A stretch of 64,000 bases of DNA, from assembly GCF_003122365.1 (NCBI RefSeq), contig NZ_CP029254.1:434001-498000 (forward strand), written 5' to 3'. The position numbers and the translations under genes were made by a program. Source of the DNA: Streptomyces spongiicola (GTDB lineage: Bacteria; Actinomycetota; Actinomycetes; Streptomycetales; Streptomycetaceae). Shown piece after piece: positions 41,887-51,752 of this stretch. Positions within the stretch are counted from its first letter, which is position 1, and every line of letters starts with the position of its first letter. The notes below the pieces were generated by a model that did no database searches, was not told the origin of the DNA, and worked only from the letters and a program-made list of their open reading frames with translations.

Positions 41887-42969
41887 CTAGGAGAAGACGA
41901 CCAGCGCCCTGCCGCCCTTGCCGGCGAGCATGTTCTCGAAGGCGGCCGGGATGCCGTCGAGGCCGATCCGCTCGGTGACGAGCGCGCTCAGGTCCAGCCG
42001 GCCGGCCCGGATGTGCTCCGCGAGCACCGGCACGTCCCGGGCCGGGTCGGAGTTGCCGTAGACGCAGCCCGAGAGCGTACGTCCCCAGTGGAACAGCTCC
42101 AGGGCGTGGAAGGTGACCCGCTGGTCCTTGCCGCCGATGCCGACCACCGTCGTCCGCCCGCCGCGCCTGGTCGAGTCCCAGGCGGTACGGATCGTCACGG
42201 CACGGCCCACGCACTCGACGGCCACGTCCGCGCCCTGACCGCCGGTCAGGGCGCGGACCTCGCGGGCGGTGCCGTCGGAGGCGGCGACGAAATCGGTGGC
42301 GCCGGCGGCGCGGGCGAGTCCCTCCTTCTCCGGCGACACGTCCACGGCGACGATCCTCGAGGCGCCGGCGATCCGGGCCGCCTGGAGGGTGGCGAGCCCG
42401 ACTCCGCCGACGCCCAGGACGACCACGGTCTCCCCCTCACGGACCCGGGCCGAGTGGTGGATCGCGCCGTAGCCGGTGAGGACCGCGCACCCGAGCAGGG
42501 CGGCCTCGGCCAGCGGCACCCCCTCCGGCAGCGGCAGCACGCAGTTCGCCGCGACGACGGTCTCCTCGGCGAAGGCGGCCACGTTCAGTCCCGGATGGAG
42601 CGGGGTGCCGTCCCCGGTGACGGCGTGGACGGCACCGGCGCCCCTGAGCGCACCGGCGCAGAGCCACACCTCGCCGATGGAGCAGTGGTGGCAGTGCCCG
42701 CAGGACGGGGCCCAGTTGAGCACCACCCTGTCGCCCGGAGCGACACGGGTGACGCCCTCGCCGACGGACACCACGGTGCCCGCGCCCTCGTGGCCGAGGA
42801 CGGCGGGCACCGGCACCTGCATCGTGCCGTTGGACAGGGACAGGTCGGAGTGGCACACCCCGGCCGCCGCGAGGCGGACCCGCACCCGGCCGGGACCTGG
42901 CTCGGGAAGCTCGATACGGGTGATCTCCAGAGGGGAGCCGACGGCGGGCAGGACTGCGGCGCGGACCAC
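41887..42969 (-). CDS. zinc-dependent alcohol dehydrogenase (class III-like)
   Basis: A 360-residue protein. Catalytic zinc ligands lie in 'AAGVCHSDLSLSNG' and 'VLGHEGAGTVVSVGEGV'. The structural zinc is held by 'CGHCHHCSIGEVWLC' and NAD binding is by 'VVLGVGGVGLATLQAARIAGA'. It oxidises an alcohol to an aldehyde, which the aldehyde dehydrogenase gene 17 bp upstream would oxidise further. The GTG at 42969 (reading MVRAAVLPAVG) lies in the gap after the aldehyde dehydrogenase stop. It is distinct from mscR at 14847. Confidence 0.92.
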   Translation of the reverse strand: MVRAAVLPAVGSPLEITRIELPEPGPGRVRVRLAAAGVCHSDLSLSNGTMQVPVPAVLGHEGAGTVVSVGEGVTRVAPGDRVVLNWAPSCGHCHHCSIGEVWLCAGALRGAGAVHAVTGDGTPLHPGLNVAAFAEETVVAANCVLPLPEGVPLAEAALLGCAVLTGYGAIHHSARVREGETVVVLGVGGVGLATLQAARIAGASRIVAVDVSPEKEGLARAAGATDFVAASDGTAREVRALTGGQGADVAVECVGRAVTIRTAWDSTRRGGRTTVVGIGGKDQRVTFHALELFHWGRTLSGCVYGNSDPARDVPVLAEHIRAGRLDLSALVTERIGLDGIPAAFENMLAGKGGRALVVFS

Positions 42970-42986
42970 GGTGGTTTGCTCCCGGT

Positions 42987-44378
42987 TCAGAACTGGAGGG
43001 ACTTGGTGTGCAGGTACTCGGCGAGGCCGTGCGCGCCCAGTTCGCGGCCCACGCCCGACTGCTTGTACCCGCCGAAGGGGGCCAGCGGGTTGAAGCGGCC
43101 GCCGTTGACGTCGACCTGTCCGGTGTCCATCCGGCGTGCGAAGGCGACGGCCTCGTCGTGGTCCCCCCACACGGCTCCCGCGAGCCCGTAGACGGTGCCG
43201 TTGGCGATCCGCAGGGCGTCGTCCTCGTCCTCGTACCTCATGAGCGAGACGACCGGCCCGAAGATCTCCTCCTGGGCGATGGTCATCTCGGGGGTGACGT
43301 CGGCGAAGACCGTCGGTGAGACGTAGTAGCCCGTCGCGCACGGGGATTCGGGACCTCCGGCGACGAGCCGGGCCCCCTCGGCGACGCCCTGCTCGATGTA
43401 ACCGCGGACCCGGTCCCGCTGCCGGGCACTGACGAGCGGGCCGAGGCGGTCGCCGGGAACGTACTTGGCGACGGCCTCCGCGGCGAGCGCCACGGCCTCC
43501 TCGTACCGGTCCCGGTGCACCAGCATGCGGGTCCAGGCACTGCACGTCTGGCCCGAGTTGGACATGACGTTGGCGATCCCTGCGTTCACGGCTCGGCTCA
43601 GATCGGCCCCCGGGAGGATCACGTTGGCGGACTTGCCGCCGAGCTCCAGGGCCACTCGCTTGACCGCGCCCCCGGCGGTCGCACCGATGCGGCGGCCGAC
43701 GGCGGTGGAGCCGGTGAAGGAGACCAGGTCCACGCCGGGGTGCTCGGCGAGGGCCTGACCGGCGACCGGGCCGAGACCGGTGACGAGGTTGAACACCCCG
43801 TCGGGGAGCCCCGACTCATGGACGGCCTCGGCGAACAGCCGGGCGGTGAGCGGGGTGTCCTCCGCGGGCTTGAGCACCACCGTGCAGCCTGCGGCGAGGG
43901 CGGGGGCGACCTTGGCCACGATCTGGTGGAGGGGATAGTTCCACGGGGTGATGGCACCGACGACACCGACCGGCTCGTGCAGCACGGTGGAGTTGCCGAC
44001 GGTCTCCTCGAAAGCATAGGAGGCGGCCAGTTCGGCGTACGAGCCGGCGACGAGGACCGGCAGTCCGGCGTGGACGGTCTCGGCGAGTCTGGGCGGGGCA
44101 CCGAGTTCGGCGGTGACCGTCCCGGCGATCTCGCCCTTGCGGGCCGCGAGCACGTCGCGGAGCGCGGCGATGCGCGCGGCACGGTCACCGGGCGCGGTGG
44201 CGGCCCAGCGCGGGAAGGCGTCCCGGGCGGCGCGCACCGCGGCGTCGACGTCCTCCGGGGACCCGGCCGGCACCTGGGCGATGACCTGCTCGTCGGCGGG
44301 ATTGACCACCGCGATGGTGCCGGTGCCTGTGGCGGGACGCCACATGCCGCCGATGTACATCCCGTCGTAGGCCTTCAT
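42987..44378 (-). CDS. aldehyde dehydrogenase
   Basis: A 463-residue NAD(P)-dependent ALDH. '[33 protein letters not shown]' is the cofactor region, the catalytic Glu is in '[13 protein letters not shown]' and the nucleophilic Cys in '[17 protein letters not shown]'. The C-terminal '[20 protein letters not shown]' is standard. It is the first gene of an operon with the zinc alcohol dehydrogenase, so the pair converts an alcohol to its acid. ATG at 44378 ([14 protein letters not shown]) follows GGAGCAGCGG. Confidence 0.94.
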   Translation of the reverse strand: MKAYDGMYIGGMWRPATGTGTIAVVNPADEQVIAQVPAGSPEDVDAAVRAARDAFPRWAATAPGDRAARIAALRDVLAARKGEIAGTVTAELGAPPRLAETVHAGLPVLVAGSYAELAASYAFEETVGNSTVLHEPVGVVGAITPWNYPLHQIVAKVAPALAAGCTVVLKPAEDTPLTARLFAEAVHESGLPDGVFNLVTGLGPVAGQALAEHPGVDLVSFTGSTAVGRRIGATAGGAVKRVALELGGKSANVILPGADLSRAVNAGIANVMSNSGQTCSAWTRMLVHRDRYEEAVALAAEAVAKYVPGDRLGPLVSARQRDRVRGYIEQGVAEGARLVAGGPESPCATGYYVSPTVFADVTPEMTIAQEEIFGPVVSLMRYEDEDDALRIANGTVYGLAGAVWGDHDEAVAFARRMDTGQVDVNGGRFNPLAPFGGYKQSGVGRELGAHGLAEYLHTKSLQF

Positions 44379-44417
44379 CCGCTGCTCCTTCGGGCGTGGC
44401 AAGGGGGACCGCAACCC

Positions 44418-44436
44418 AAACTAGCGGTGTTAGTTT
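44418..44436. promoter_or_regulatory. operator upstream of aldehyde dehydrogenase operon
   Basis: A perfect AAACTA-N7-TAGTTT inverted repeat (19 bp overall), 39 bp upstream of the start and AT-rich against its surroundings. It has the size and symmetry of a TetR-type site; no cognate regulator lies adjacent. Confidence 0.6.
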
Positions 44437-45004
44437 TTCGGCGCCAGAGCCGGAGGGTGCGGGTCGCTGCGATTCTGCCGCACGGCGCGGACGGGGGTCA
44501 CGGGTGGAGTGCGGGTGGCGGGGCTCAATGGGCGCGGCGCGTCCGGCGGCGCTGACGGACGGTGCACGGGTGGCGTGCACGGTGGTGCACACATATGGCG
44601 CGCACAGATGGTGCGCACAGATGGTGCGCATCCGGCGGCGCTGACGGACGGCGCCGGCAGGCACATCCGGCGGCACCGGCGGACGGCACCGGCAGGCAAC
44701 GGCTCTCGGGTGGCACCGGCTCTCGGGTGGCGCTCTCGTCTGGCGTGCCCGGGAGGTCCCCGCCGTCACCGGTACGTCCCGGCACAGGGGCCCGTGCGGA
44801 AAGCCGGCACAGGGGCCGGCGCGGGCCGACCGCATATTCCGGCCGCGACAGGTGGACACCGGCCGAAGGTCGCGACGGCGGCCGGAGCAGGCCTGCCGCC
44901 AGCGCCGGACCGTGTCTCCGGACGCCGGACGCGTCATCCCCTGGCCCGTCCGGCGTCCGGGCCCGCAGGCGCGAGGGTGGGGGGTCCCGCACCCGCGGGG
45001 GCGC
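44437..45004. repeat. gap with GCGCACAGATGGT repeats
   Basis: No gene is seen. GCGCACAGATGGT occurs twice in tandem plus a partial (44600-44630). A longer word around TCCGGCGGCGCTGACGGACG is present twice (about 44538 and 44631). Confidence 0.65.
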
Positions 45005-45346
45005 TCAGGCCGGGGTCTGGCCGAGCGCCGTCGGGGAGGACTGCGGCGGGCGGACGGTCGGCGGCGAGATGGACGCGACCTGCGAGCGGGCGCGGTCCGC
45101 CGGCTGGCCCCCGCTGATCGCGGCCGGCTGGCCCTTCTCCTCCTGGGACTTGGACACCGACGACCAGGTACGCAGCCGGTGGCTGGCCGCCTCGTCGAGA
45201 GTCACCGGCGCCCCGCGCTGCTCCGCGAGACGGCTCGCCTCGCGGCCGAGCGCCGCCACGTCGTCCCACCGCAGCCTGAGCACCACGGCGAGTTCGGCAC
45301 CGCCGTCGGCGAGCCCCCTCATGGTCGGCCCGTCACCATCAGTCAT
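45005..45346 (-). CDS. hypothetical protein, 113 aa
   Basis: An acidic/helical N-terminus (residues 1-65: 'GAELAVVLRLRWDDVAALGREASRLAEQRGAPVTLDEAASHRLRTW') and a disordered Ser/Pro/Gln-rich tail. It has no signal peptide or membrane helix. AGGAGC lies 6 nt before the ATG at 45346, a good ribosome site. The N-terminal half looks folded, so I take it as real. It overlaps an even smaller upstream ORF by 8 bp. Function unknown. Confidence 0.65.
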   Translation of the reverse strand: MTDGDGPTMRGLADGGAELAVVLRLRWDDVAALGREASRLAEQRGAPVTLDEAASHRLRTWSSVSKSQEEKGQPAAISGGQPADRARSQVASISPPTVRPPQSSPTALGQTPA

Positions 45347-45425
45347 TGCCGCTCCTGTCGTTGAGGCACAGACGCTCGAGTTCCCGGGTGCCCATCAGTA
45401 CGCAGCGGACCCTCCGGGTGTTCAT
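45339..45425 (-). CDS. possible 28-aa leader peptide ORF
   Basis: An ORF reading MNTRRVRCVLMGTRELERLCLNDRSGND overlaps the start of the 113-residue gene by 8 bp, an arrangement that allows translational coupling. There is no clear ribosome site of its own, so support is weak; it could be coincidental. Confidence 0.3.
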   Translation of the reverse strand: MNTRRVRCVLMGTRELERLCLNDRSGND

Positions 45426-45836
45426 CGCGGTAGCGCCGGGACCACGGGCCCGGTCCGTCCGCGGAGCCGCGGCCCGCTCCTTCCGGCCCCCTGAGCGGGG
45501 AGGCTCCCGGGCCGGGCCGTTCGGTACGCCGGCCTGGCCCGGGATGAACGGCGCAGCGACCAGCGTCGTCTCCGCGGCCGCCTGGGCAGGGAACTCGGCG
45601 GTGAGCGAGGCGCTGGAGCAGCGGACGGGAGGAGCCAGAGGGGGCCGGGAAGAGGCAGAAGGAGACGAGGCGGGGAGGCGCGCGGGACGGGAGCGACGGC
45701 CACGGGGCAGGGAGGCGCGGGACGGGAGGCGACGAAGGCAAAGGCGACCGGGGCGGGAGGCACGCGGGGCGGGAGGCGCGCGGGAGCTGGCGGAGGGAGT
45801 AGCGGAGGGAGTAGCGGAACGGTGAGGCGGGCGGCC
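45426..45836. other. low-complexity gap
   Basis: No gene is seen. GGGAGGCGCGGGACGGGAGG-type repeats fill 45680-45790 and GGAGGGAGTAGC is repeated at ~45795-45817. Confidence 0.6.
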
Positions 45837-48077
45837 TCAGCCGGCCGGCCCCACCTCCACGGCGAACCCGTTGAGCACGGCGGTGCCGGAGAGCGGGTCG
45901 AGCAGCGAGCCGTCGAGCAGCTGGTTGACGTTGACCCCCGGACGGGCCGCCGCCACCCTCGTCCGGGTGCCCGGGCGGTCGTGCCCCCAGCCGTGCGGGA
46001 GGCTCACCACCCCGGGGCGTACATCGTCGGTGATCTCGACCGGGACCTCCACCTCTCCCCCGGCCGCCTTGACGCGGGCGAGGCCGCCGTCCGCGAGCCC
46101 CAGCCGGGCGGCGTCGCGGGGGTGGACCTGGAGGGTGCAGCGGTTCGAGCCGCCCTGGAGGGCCGGGATGTTGTGCATCCAGCTGTTGTTGGACCGCAGA
46201 TGGCGGCGGCCGACGAGCACCAGCCCGCCGCCCCGCGCCCCGAGTGCCCTCCGCAGCCGCGGCAGGTCCGCGGCGATCGGGCCGGGCAGCAGTTCCACGC
46301 GTCCGCTTCGGGTCCTGAGCACCTGCTCCAGCCGGGGACGCAGCGGCCCGAGGTCGATGCCGTGCGGTCGGGCGAGCAGATCGTCCAGGGTCAGCTCGTA
46401 CGGGCCGAGGCGCAGCATCATGTCGAGCCGCCGCTCGGGGCCGCTCCGGCCGGTCAGCCGGGCGGCGAGTTCCCCGGCGTCCTGGCCGTGCACCGGCGAG
46501 AGGGGGTCGGCGACTGCCCGGGCGAGGGAGTTCGAGACGACCGTGTCGTCGACCGCGGACGGTTCGGCGCCGTGCATACCGCCGACGGCCAGGATCAGCC
46601 GGGCGTGGATCTCGCACTCGTCCAGTGCGCCCTCGTCGAGCGGGATGGCGGGAGGGGTGTAGCGGACCTGGTTGCGGACGGCGAGTCCGTTGAAGGAGAA
46701 GTCGTAGTGCCCGCTGCGGGACGGTGGCGGCGGGGGCAGGACGACGTCGGCGTGGCGCGAGGTCTCGTTCAGATAGGGGTCGACGCTGACCATGAGGTCG
46801 AGCCCGCCGAGCGCCCGGTCCAGCCGGTCGCCGTCCGGGGCGGACAGCACCGGGTTGGCGGCGATGGTGACGACGGCGCGGATGCGGCCCTCGCCCGGTG
46901 TCTCGATCTCCTCGGCGAGTGCGGCGATGGGCAGTTCGCCCTTGGCCTCGGGATGCCCGGCGACCCTGCTGGCCCAGCGGCCGAGGGCGAAGCCCCTGCC
47001 GGGCGGGGCCGGTTCGGCGGCGGGCCGGGGTGCGCGGTCGTGTGCGGCGAGCGGGAACAGGGCCCCGCCGGGCCGGTCGAGGTTTCCGGTGAGGATGTTG
47101 AGGACGTCGACGAGCCAGCTGGCGAGGGTGCCGTGCTCGACGGTGCAGCTGCCGATGCGGCCGTAGACGGCGGCGGTCGGTGCGGAGGCCAGTTCGCGCG
47201 CGATGGTCCGGATGACGTCCGCGTCCATGTCGCAGGCCGCGGCGGCGGCCTCGGGGGTGAAGTCCCGTACCGCCTCGCGTATTCCGTCCACGCCCTCGAT
47301 CCGTCCGGCGAGCGGGCCGGGGTCGGTGAGGTCTTCGTCGAACAGCACATGGACCAGGGCGGCGAGCAGCAGTGCGTCCGTACCGGGGCGGATGGCCACG
47401 TGCCGGTCGGCGAGCCGCGCGGTGCGGGTGCGGCGCGGGTCCACCACGGTGAGCCGGCCGCCGCGGCGGCGCAGCGCCTTGAGCCGGCCCGGGAAGTCGG
47501 GCGCGGTGCACAGGCTGCCGTTGGACTCCAGGGGGTTGGCGCCGAGGAGCAGCAGATGGTCGGTGCGGTCGAGGTCCGGTACGGGTATCGCGAGGGCGTT
47601 ACCGAAGAGCAGTCCGCTGGAGACGTGCTTGGGCATCTGGTCGAGGGTGCTGGCCGTGAAGACGTTGCGGGTGCGGAGCGTGGACAGCAGCACGGGCGGA
47701 TAGAGCCCGCCGGCCATGGTGTGGACGTTGGGGTTGCCGAGGACGACGCCCACCGCGTCCGGCCCGTGCTTCTCGATCAGCGGGCGTATCCGGGCGGCGA
47801 TGACGTCGAACGCCTCGTCCCAGCCCGCCTCGCGCAGTTCGCCGTGCTCGTCGCGTACGAGCGGGGTCCGCAGCCGGTCGGGGTCGGAGTCGAGTTCGCC
47901 GAAGGTGGCGCCCTTGGGGCAGATGAACCCGCCGCTGAAGACGTCGGACCGGTCACCGCGGACGGTGCCGACCCGTTCCCCGGCCCCGTCGCGTTCGACG
48001 GTCAGGGCCAGTCGGCAGGTGGCCTCGCACAGCGGGCAGATGCGCAGGGCGGTGCGGGTGGTGTCGGTTCCTGGCAT
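45837..48077 (-). CDS. molybdopterin (bis-MGD) oxidoreductase with [4Fe-4S]
   Basis: A 746-residue DMSO-reductase-family protein. The N-terminal cluster motif '[12 protein letters not shown]...FICPKG' gives four Cys (C14, C17, C21, ~C52). The Mo domains include '[25 protein letters not shown]', '[25 protein letters not shown]' and '[15 protein letters not shown]'. The C-terminal '[37 protein letters not shown]' is the MGD-binding barrel. There is no Tat signal, so it is cytoplasmic and formate-dehydrogenase/nitrate-reductase-like; the substrate is unknown. Start ATG 48077; a weak TetR-type operator lies 75 bp upstream. Confidence 0.9.
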   Translation of the reverse strand: MPGTDTTRTALRICPLCEATCRLALTVERDGAGERVGTVRGDRSDVFSGGFICPKGATFGELDSDPDRLRTPLVRDEHGELREAGWDEAFDVIAARIRPLIEKHGPDAVGVVLGNPNVHTMAGGLYPPVLLSTLRTRNVFTASTLDQMPKHVSSGLLFGNALAIPVPDLDRTDHLLLLGANPLESNGSLCTAPDFPGRLKALRRRGGRLTVVDPRRTRTARLADRHVAIRPGTDALLLAALVHVLFDEDLTDPGPLAGRIEGVDGIREAVRDFTPEAAAAACDMDADVIRTIARELASAPTAAVYGRIGSCTVEHGTLASWLVDVLNILTGNLDRPGGALFPLAAHDRAPRPAAEPAPPGRGFALGRWASRVAGHPEAKGELPIAALAEEIETPGEGRIRAVVTIAANPVLSAPDGDRLDRALGGLDLMVSVDPYLNETSRHADVVLPPPPPSRSGHYDFSFNGLAVRNQVRYTPPAIPLDEGALDECEIHARLILAVGGMHGAEPSAVDDTVVSNSLARAVADPLSPVHGQDAGELAARLTGRSGPERRLDMMLRLGPYELTLDDLLARPHGIDLGPLRPRLEQVLRTRSGRVELLPGPIAADLPRLRRALGARGGGLVLVGRRHLRSNNSWMHNIPALQGGSNRCTLQVHPRDAARLGLADGGLARVKAAGGEVEVPVEITDDVRPGVVSLPHGWGHDRPGTRTRVAAARPGVNVNQLLDGSLLDPLSGTAVLNGFAVEVGPAG

Positions 48078-48107
48078 GGGGGTCCTCCCCGGGGACGGCA
48101 GCGCAGG

Positions 48108-48144
48108 GGCACGGGCACGGGCACGGGCACGGGCACGGGCACGG
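48108..48144. repeat. hexanucleotide repeat (GGCACG, ~6 copies)
   Basis: GGGCAC/GGCACG is repeated about six times between the oxidoreductase start and its putative operator. Confidence 0.95.
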
Positions 48145-48150
48145 AGAGCA

Positions 48151-48165
48151 TACCGACCGGTACGC
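48151..48165. promoter_or_regulatory. TetR-type operator variant upstream of molybdopterin oxidoreductase
   Basis: TACCGACCGGTACGC matches 11 of 14 positions of the palindrome at 27319; the left half-site is perfect and the right weak. Confidence 0.45.
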
Positions 48166-48231
48166 ACGTTGTGGAGGGGGTGTTTCCGCGCACCCCGGCC
48201 GGAGCGCGCGCCACGCGGCCGGACGGTTCCG

Positions 48232-48276
48232 TTGACTGGGCGGACCAGGATTCCTATTGTTCTCCATAGGATTCCT
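48232..48276 (+). promoter_or_regulatory. hmgA promoter and operator
   Basis: TTGACT (48232-48237), a 17-bp spacer and TATTGT (48255-48260) make a sigma70/HrdB-type promoter. The inverted repeat TCCTAT-N8-ATAGGA (48252-48271) covers the -10. A direct repeat AGGATTCCT (48247-48255 and 48268-48276, 21 bp apart) overlaps it. The adjacent GntR regulator is the obvious candidate to bind here. Confidence 0.75.
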
Positions 48277-48300
48277 TGGACGGATGCATCGGGAGTGCGG

Positions 48301-49626
48301 ATGAGCGGTATCGAGCAGGCGAGGAAGGCGGCCGAACGGCTGGAGTACCTGTCCGGATTCGGCAACGAACACGCCTCGGAGGCCGTCCCGGGCGCCCTGC
48401 CGCTCGGGCGGAACTCGCCGCAGCGCGCCCCCCTCGGGCTGTACGCGGAGCAGCTGAGCGGCAGCGCGTTCACCGAGCCCCGCGCGCACAACCGGCGCTC
48501 GTGGCTGTACCGCATCCGGCCGTCCGCCGCCCACCCCCCGTTCGTCCGCGCCGGCAGCGGCGCCCTGCGCACCGCGCCGTTCACCGAGTCCGTGCCGGAC
48601 CCGAACCGGCTCCGCTGGGACCCGCTGCCGGAGCCCGCGCCCGGCACGGACTGGCTGTCCGGTCTGTGGACCCTCGGGGGGAACGGCGACGCCGCCCAGC
48701 GCACGGGCATGGCGGTCCACCTCTACCACGCCGACGCCTCGATGGAGCGGGTGTTCGGCAACGCGGACGGCGAGCTGCTGATCGTGCCCGAGCGCGGCGG
48801 CGTGCTGCTGCGCACGGAGCTGGGACTGCTGTCCGTCCGGCCCGGCGAGGTCGCGCTGGTCCCCCGCGGCGTGCGCTTCCGGGTCGAACTGCTCGACGAC
48901 ACCGTCCGCGGCTATGTCTGCGAGAACTACGGACAGCCCTTCACCCTGCCCGAGCTGGGCCCGATCGGGGCCAACGGGCTGGCCAACCCCAGGGACTTCC
49001 GGTTCCCGGTCGCGGCGTACGAGGACGTCGAGGGCGATGTCGAGGTGGTGAACAAGTTCTGCGGCAACCTGTGGACCGCCGTCCACGACCACTCGCCGCT
49101 CGATGTCGTCGCCTGGCACGGCAGCCATCTGCCGTACGTCTACGACCTGCGGGCGTTCAACGTGATGGGGACCGTCTCGTACGACCACCCCGACCCGTCG
49201 ATCTTCACCGTGCTCACCTCGCCCAGCGACACCCCGGGGCTCGCCGGTGTCGACTTCGTGGTGTTCGCGCCGCGCTGGCTGGTCGGCGAGGACACCTTCC
49301 GGCCGCCGTACTTCCACCGCAACGTGATGAGCGAGTACATGGGCCTCATCGAGGGCGCCTACGACGCGAAGGCCGCCGGCAGGGGCGGCTTCGTCCCCGG
49401 CGGCGGCTCGCTGCACAACATGATGTCCGCGCACGGACCCGACCGGGAGACCTTCGACCGGGCGAGCGCCGCCGAACTCAGGCCGCAGAAGGTCGACGAC
49501 GGGCTGGCGTTCATGTTCGAGACCCGCTGGCCGGTGACCGCCACGGCCCAGGCTGCGAACGCCGACCACCTGCAGAGCGGGTACGACGACGTGTGGCAGG
49601 GTCTGGAGCGCCACTTCCGGTCCTGA
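48301..49626 (+). CDS. hmgA: homogentisate 1,2-dioxygenase
   Basis: A 441-residue non-haem iron enzyme that opens the ring of homogentisate in tyrosine/phenylalanine catabolism. It begins '[28 protein letters not shown]'. It carries '[28 protein letters not shown]', the iron-ligand segment '[16 protein letters not shown]' (His, Glu) and '[15 protein letters not shown]'. The length equals the family norm. It is transcribed from the promoter at 48232 and followed after 25 bp by a GntR gene. Fumarylacetoacetase and maleylacetoacetate isomerase genes are not in this window. Confidence 0.96.
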   Translation: MSGIEQARKAAERLEYLSGFGNEHASEAVPGALPLGRNSPQRAPLGLYAEQLSGSAFTEPRAHNRRSWLYRIRPSAAHPPFVRAGSGALRTAPFTESVPDPNRLRWDPLPEPAPGTDWLSGLWTLGGNGDAAQRTGMAVHLYHADASMERVFGNADGELLIVPERGGVLLRTELGLLSVRPGEVALVPRGVRFRVELLDDTVRGYVCENYGQPFTLPELGPIGANGLANPRDFRFPVAAYEDVEGDVEVVNKFCGNLWTAVHDHSPLDVVAWHGSHLPYVYDLRAFNVMGTVSYDHPDPSIFTVLTSPSDTPGLAGVDFVVFAPRWLVGEDTFRPPYFHRNVMSEYMGLIEGAYDAKAAGRGGFVPGGGSLHNMMSAHGPDRETFDRASAAELRPQKVDDGLAFMFETRWPVTATAQAANADHLQSGYDDVWQGLERHFRS

Positions 49627-49651
49627 GGCCGGATCTGATACGGAGTGTGCC

Positions 49652-50401
49652 GTGACCGCCTTCGCCCCCGACTCGCTCGTCCTGAACCGCAAGCTGCCGC
49701 TCTGGTACCAGGTCTCGCAGTCGCTGCGTGCCTCCATACTCGGGCGCAGACCGCACGACCCGCTGCGCCTGCCGACCGAGGAACAGCTGGCGGAGCACTA
49801 CGGGGTGAGCGTGCTGACCATGCGGCAGGCGCTCAAGGAGCTGGAGTCGGAGGGCCTGATCAGCCGGCACCGGCGGCGCGGCACCTTCATCGAGCCGGGT
49901 GCCCGGCGCGGTGCGCCCCGGCGGCTGCTGGGCTCGATCGACGCGATCGTGGCCCAGCAGTCCGGCGAGCGGACGACGGTCCTCGGCCACGCCGCGGAAC
50001 CCGTGCCGGGCGAACTCGCCGAGTACTTCCCGGACGGCGAGCAGGTCGTCACGTACCGCAGGCTGCGGTGCGACGGCGACAGCGGGGAGCCCACCAACTG
50101 GGCGGAGAACGCGGTCCGGCCCGACGTCGCCGCCCGGCTGGACGTGGCGGACCTGGAGCGGTGGCCGATGACCAAGGTGTTGCGCGACGCCGTCGGGGTG
50201 CGGATCAGCCGCATCACGGACACGGTGGAGGCCCGGCTGGCCGACCCGGAGACGGCGGAGCTGCTTCGGGTGCCCCTGCTGTCGCCGATCCTCCACTACA
50301 CCGGAGTGACGTACGACGCGGAGGGGCGGGTGGTGGACGTGGCGCGGATCCGGTACCGGGGCGACCGGTTCTCGTTCTCCGTGACCGTCGAAGCCGAGTG
50401 A
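49652..50401 (+). CDS. GntR/UTRA-family regulator, probably of hmgA
   Basis: A 249-residue HutC-type GntR regulator. N-terminal winged helix: 'LPLWYQVSQSLRASILGRRPHDPLRLPTEEQLAEHYGVSVLTMRQALKELESEGLISRHRRRGTFIE'. The C-terminal UTRA ligand domain (~90-245) contains 'YRRLRCDGDSGEPTNWAENAV' and 'SPILHYTGVTYDAEGRVVDVARIRYRGDRFSF'. It lies 25 bp after hmgA and is presumably cotranscribed; it likely senses homogentisate or a related acid and acts at 48247-48276. Start GTG 49652. Confidence 0.9.
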   Translation: MTAFAPDSLVLNRKLPLWYQVSQSLRASILGRRPHDPLRLPTEEQLAEHYGVSVLTMRQALKELESEGLISRHRRRGTFIEPGARRGAPRRLLGSIDAIVAQQSGERTTVLGHAAEPVPGELAEYFPDGEQVVTYRRLRCDGDSGEPTNWAENAVRPDVAARLDVADLERWPMTKVLRDAVGVRISRITDTVEARLADPETAELLRVPLLSPILHYTGVTYDAEGRVVDVARIRYRGDRFSFSVTVEAE

Positions 50402-50528
50402 GCGGCCAGGAGAGCGGCGCGGGCGGCGCGGGCGGCGCGGGTGCGGAAGGGTCTCGCACCCGCCGGGGGTCCCCCACCGCCCCCACCGGGGTGACACGGG
50501 TGGCGGCCGCACGGTATCAACGGCTTTC

Positions 50529-51752
50529 ATGAGCCAGCCGCTGCCCCTGGAAGGCATCACCGTCGTCTCCGTCGAACAGGCCGTGTCGGCTCCGTTCGCG
50601 ACCCGTCAGCTCGCCGACCTCGGCGCTCGTGTGATCAAGGTGGAGCGGCCCGACGGCGGCGACTTCGCCCGCGGCTACGACACGGCGGCCGGCGGGCTCG
50701 CCTCGCACTTCGTCTGGTGCAACCGCGGCAAGGAGTCCCTCGCGGTGGACCTCAAGGACTCCCGTGGCCTGGCCGCGGTACGCAGGCTGGTCGGGCGGGC
50801 CGACGTCTTCGTCCAGAACCTCGCCCGGGGCGCGGCCGCCCGGCTCGGACTGGACGCCGCCACGCTCTGTGCCGCGCACCCGCGGCTCGTCGCCGTGGAC
50901 ATCTCCGGGTACGGGGCGGACGGCCCGTACGCCCACAAACGGGCCTACGACATGCTCGTCCAGTGCGAGGCGGGACTGGTGTCCGTCACGGGCACCGCCG
51001 AGCGGCCGGTCAAGGCGGGCATCCCGGCGGCGGACGTAGCCGCGGCGATGTACGCCTTCTCGGGGGTGCTGGCGGCCCTGCTGCGGCGGGGCGCCACCGG
51101 GCGCGGCGGCCCGGTGGAGATCTCGATGCTGGAGTCGCTCGCGGAGTGGATGGGGCACCCCCTGCACCACGGGATGCACGGGGGCGAGGCCCCGGAGCGC
51201 ACGGGTCTGGCGCACGCGGTCATCGCGCCCTACGACGCGTACCCGACGGCCGACGGGGGCCAGGTGCTGCTGTCGGTGCAGAACGACCGGGAGTGGCAGC
51301 GGCTGGCCGAGCGGGTGCTCGGCCGGCCCGAGCTGGCCGAGGACCCGGCCTTCGCCACCAACAAGGCGCGGACGGCGAACCGCGGCAGGACGGACGCGGT
51401 GGTCGCCAGGGCGCTGGCCCGGCTGGACACCCCCGGGGCGGTGGCGGCACTGGAGGAGGCGGGCATCGCCTGCGCCCGGCTGAACAGCGTGGCGGATCTG
51501 GCGGCCCATCCTCAGCTGGCGGCCCGGGACCGCTGGCGGGACGTGGTCACGCCCGCCGGGCCGCTGCGGGCGATGCTGCCGCCGATCACCTTCCCGGACG
51601 GGCCGGAGCCGGGCATGGGCGCGGTGCCTGCGCTCGGCGAGCACAGCGACGCCCTGCTGCGCGAGGCGGGACTGACCGCGGCGGAGGTCGCCGAGCTGCA
51701 CCGGGACGGGGTGGTGCCGACGGAGCACGGGCGCGGCGGGCATCTCGTGTGA
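50529..51752 (+). CDS. class III (CaiB/BaiF) CoA-transferase
   Basis: A 407-residue protein that transfers CoA between an acyl-CoA and a free acid. The N-terminal 'LPLEGITVVSVEQAVSAPFATRQLADLGARVIKVERP' is the family signature. The catalytic Asp is D169 in 'KAGIPAADVAAAM' (the same residue number as in formyl-CoA transferase). 'ALLRRGATGRGGPVEISMLESLAEWM' follows. The last codons and the stop lie inside a 22-bp tandem repeat (51736-51801), so the C-terminus (GRGGHLV) may be recently altered. Substrates are unknown. Confidence 0.92.
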   Translation: MSQPLPLEGITVVSVEQAVSAPFATRQLADLGARVIKVERPDGGDFARGYDTAAGGLASHFVWCNRGKESLAVDLKDSRGLAAVRRLVGRADVFVQNLARGAAARLGLDAATLCAAHPRLVAVDISGYGADGPYAHKRAYDMLVQCEAGLVSVTGTAERPVKAGIPAADVAAAMYAFSGVLAALLRRGATGRGGPVEISMLESLAEWMGHPLHHGMHGGEAPERTGLAHAVIAPYDAYPTADGGQVLLSVQNDREWQRLAERVLGRPELAEDPAFATNKARTANRGRTDAVVARALARLDTPGAVAALEEAGIACARLNSVADLAAHPQLAARDRWRDVVTPAGPLRAMLPPITFPDGPEPGMGAVPALGEHSDALLREAGLTAAEVAELHRDGVVPTEHGRGGHLV

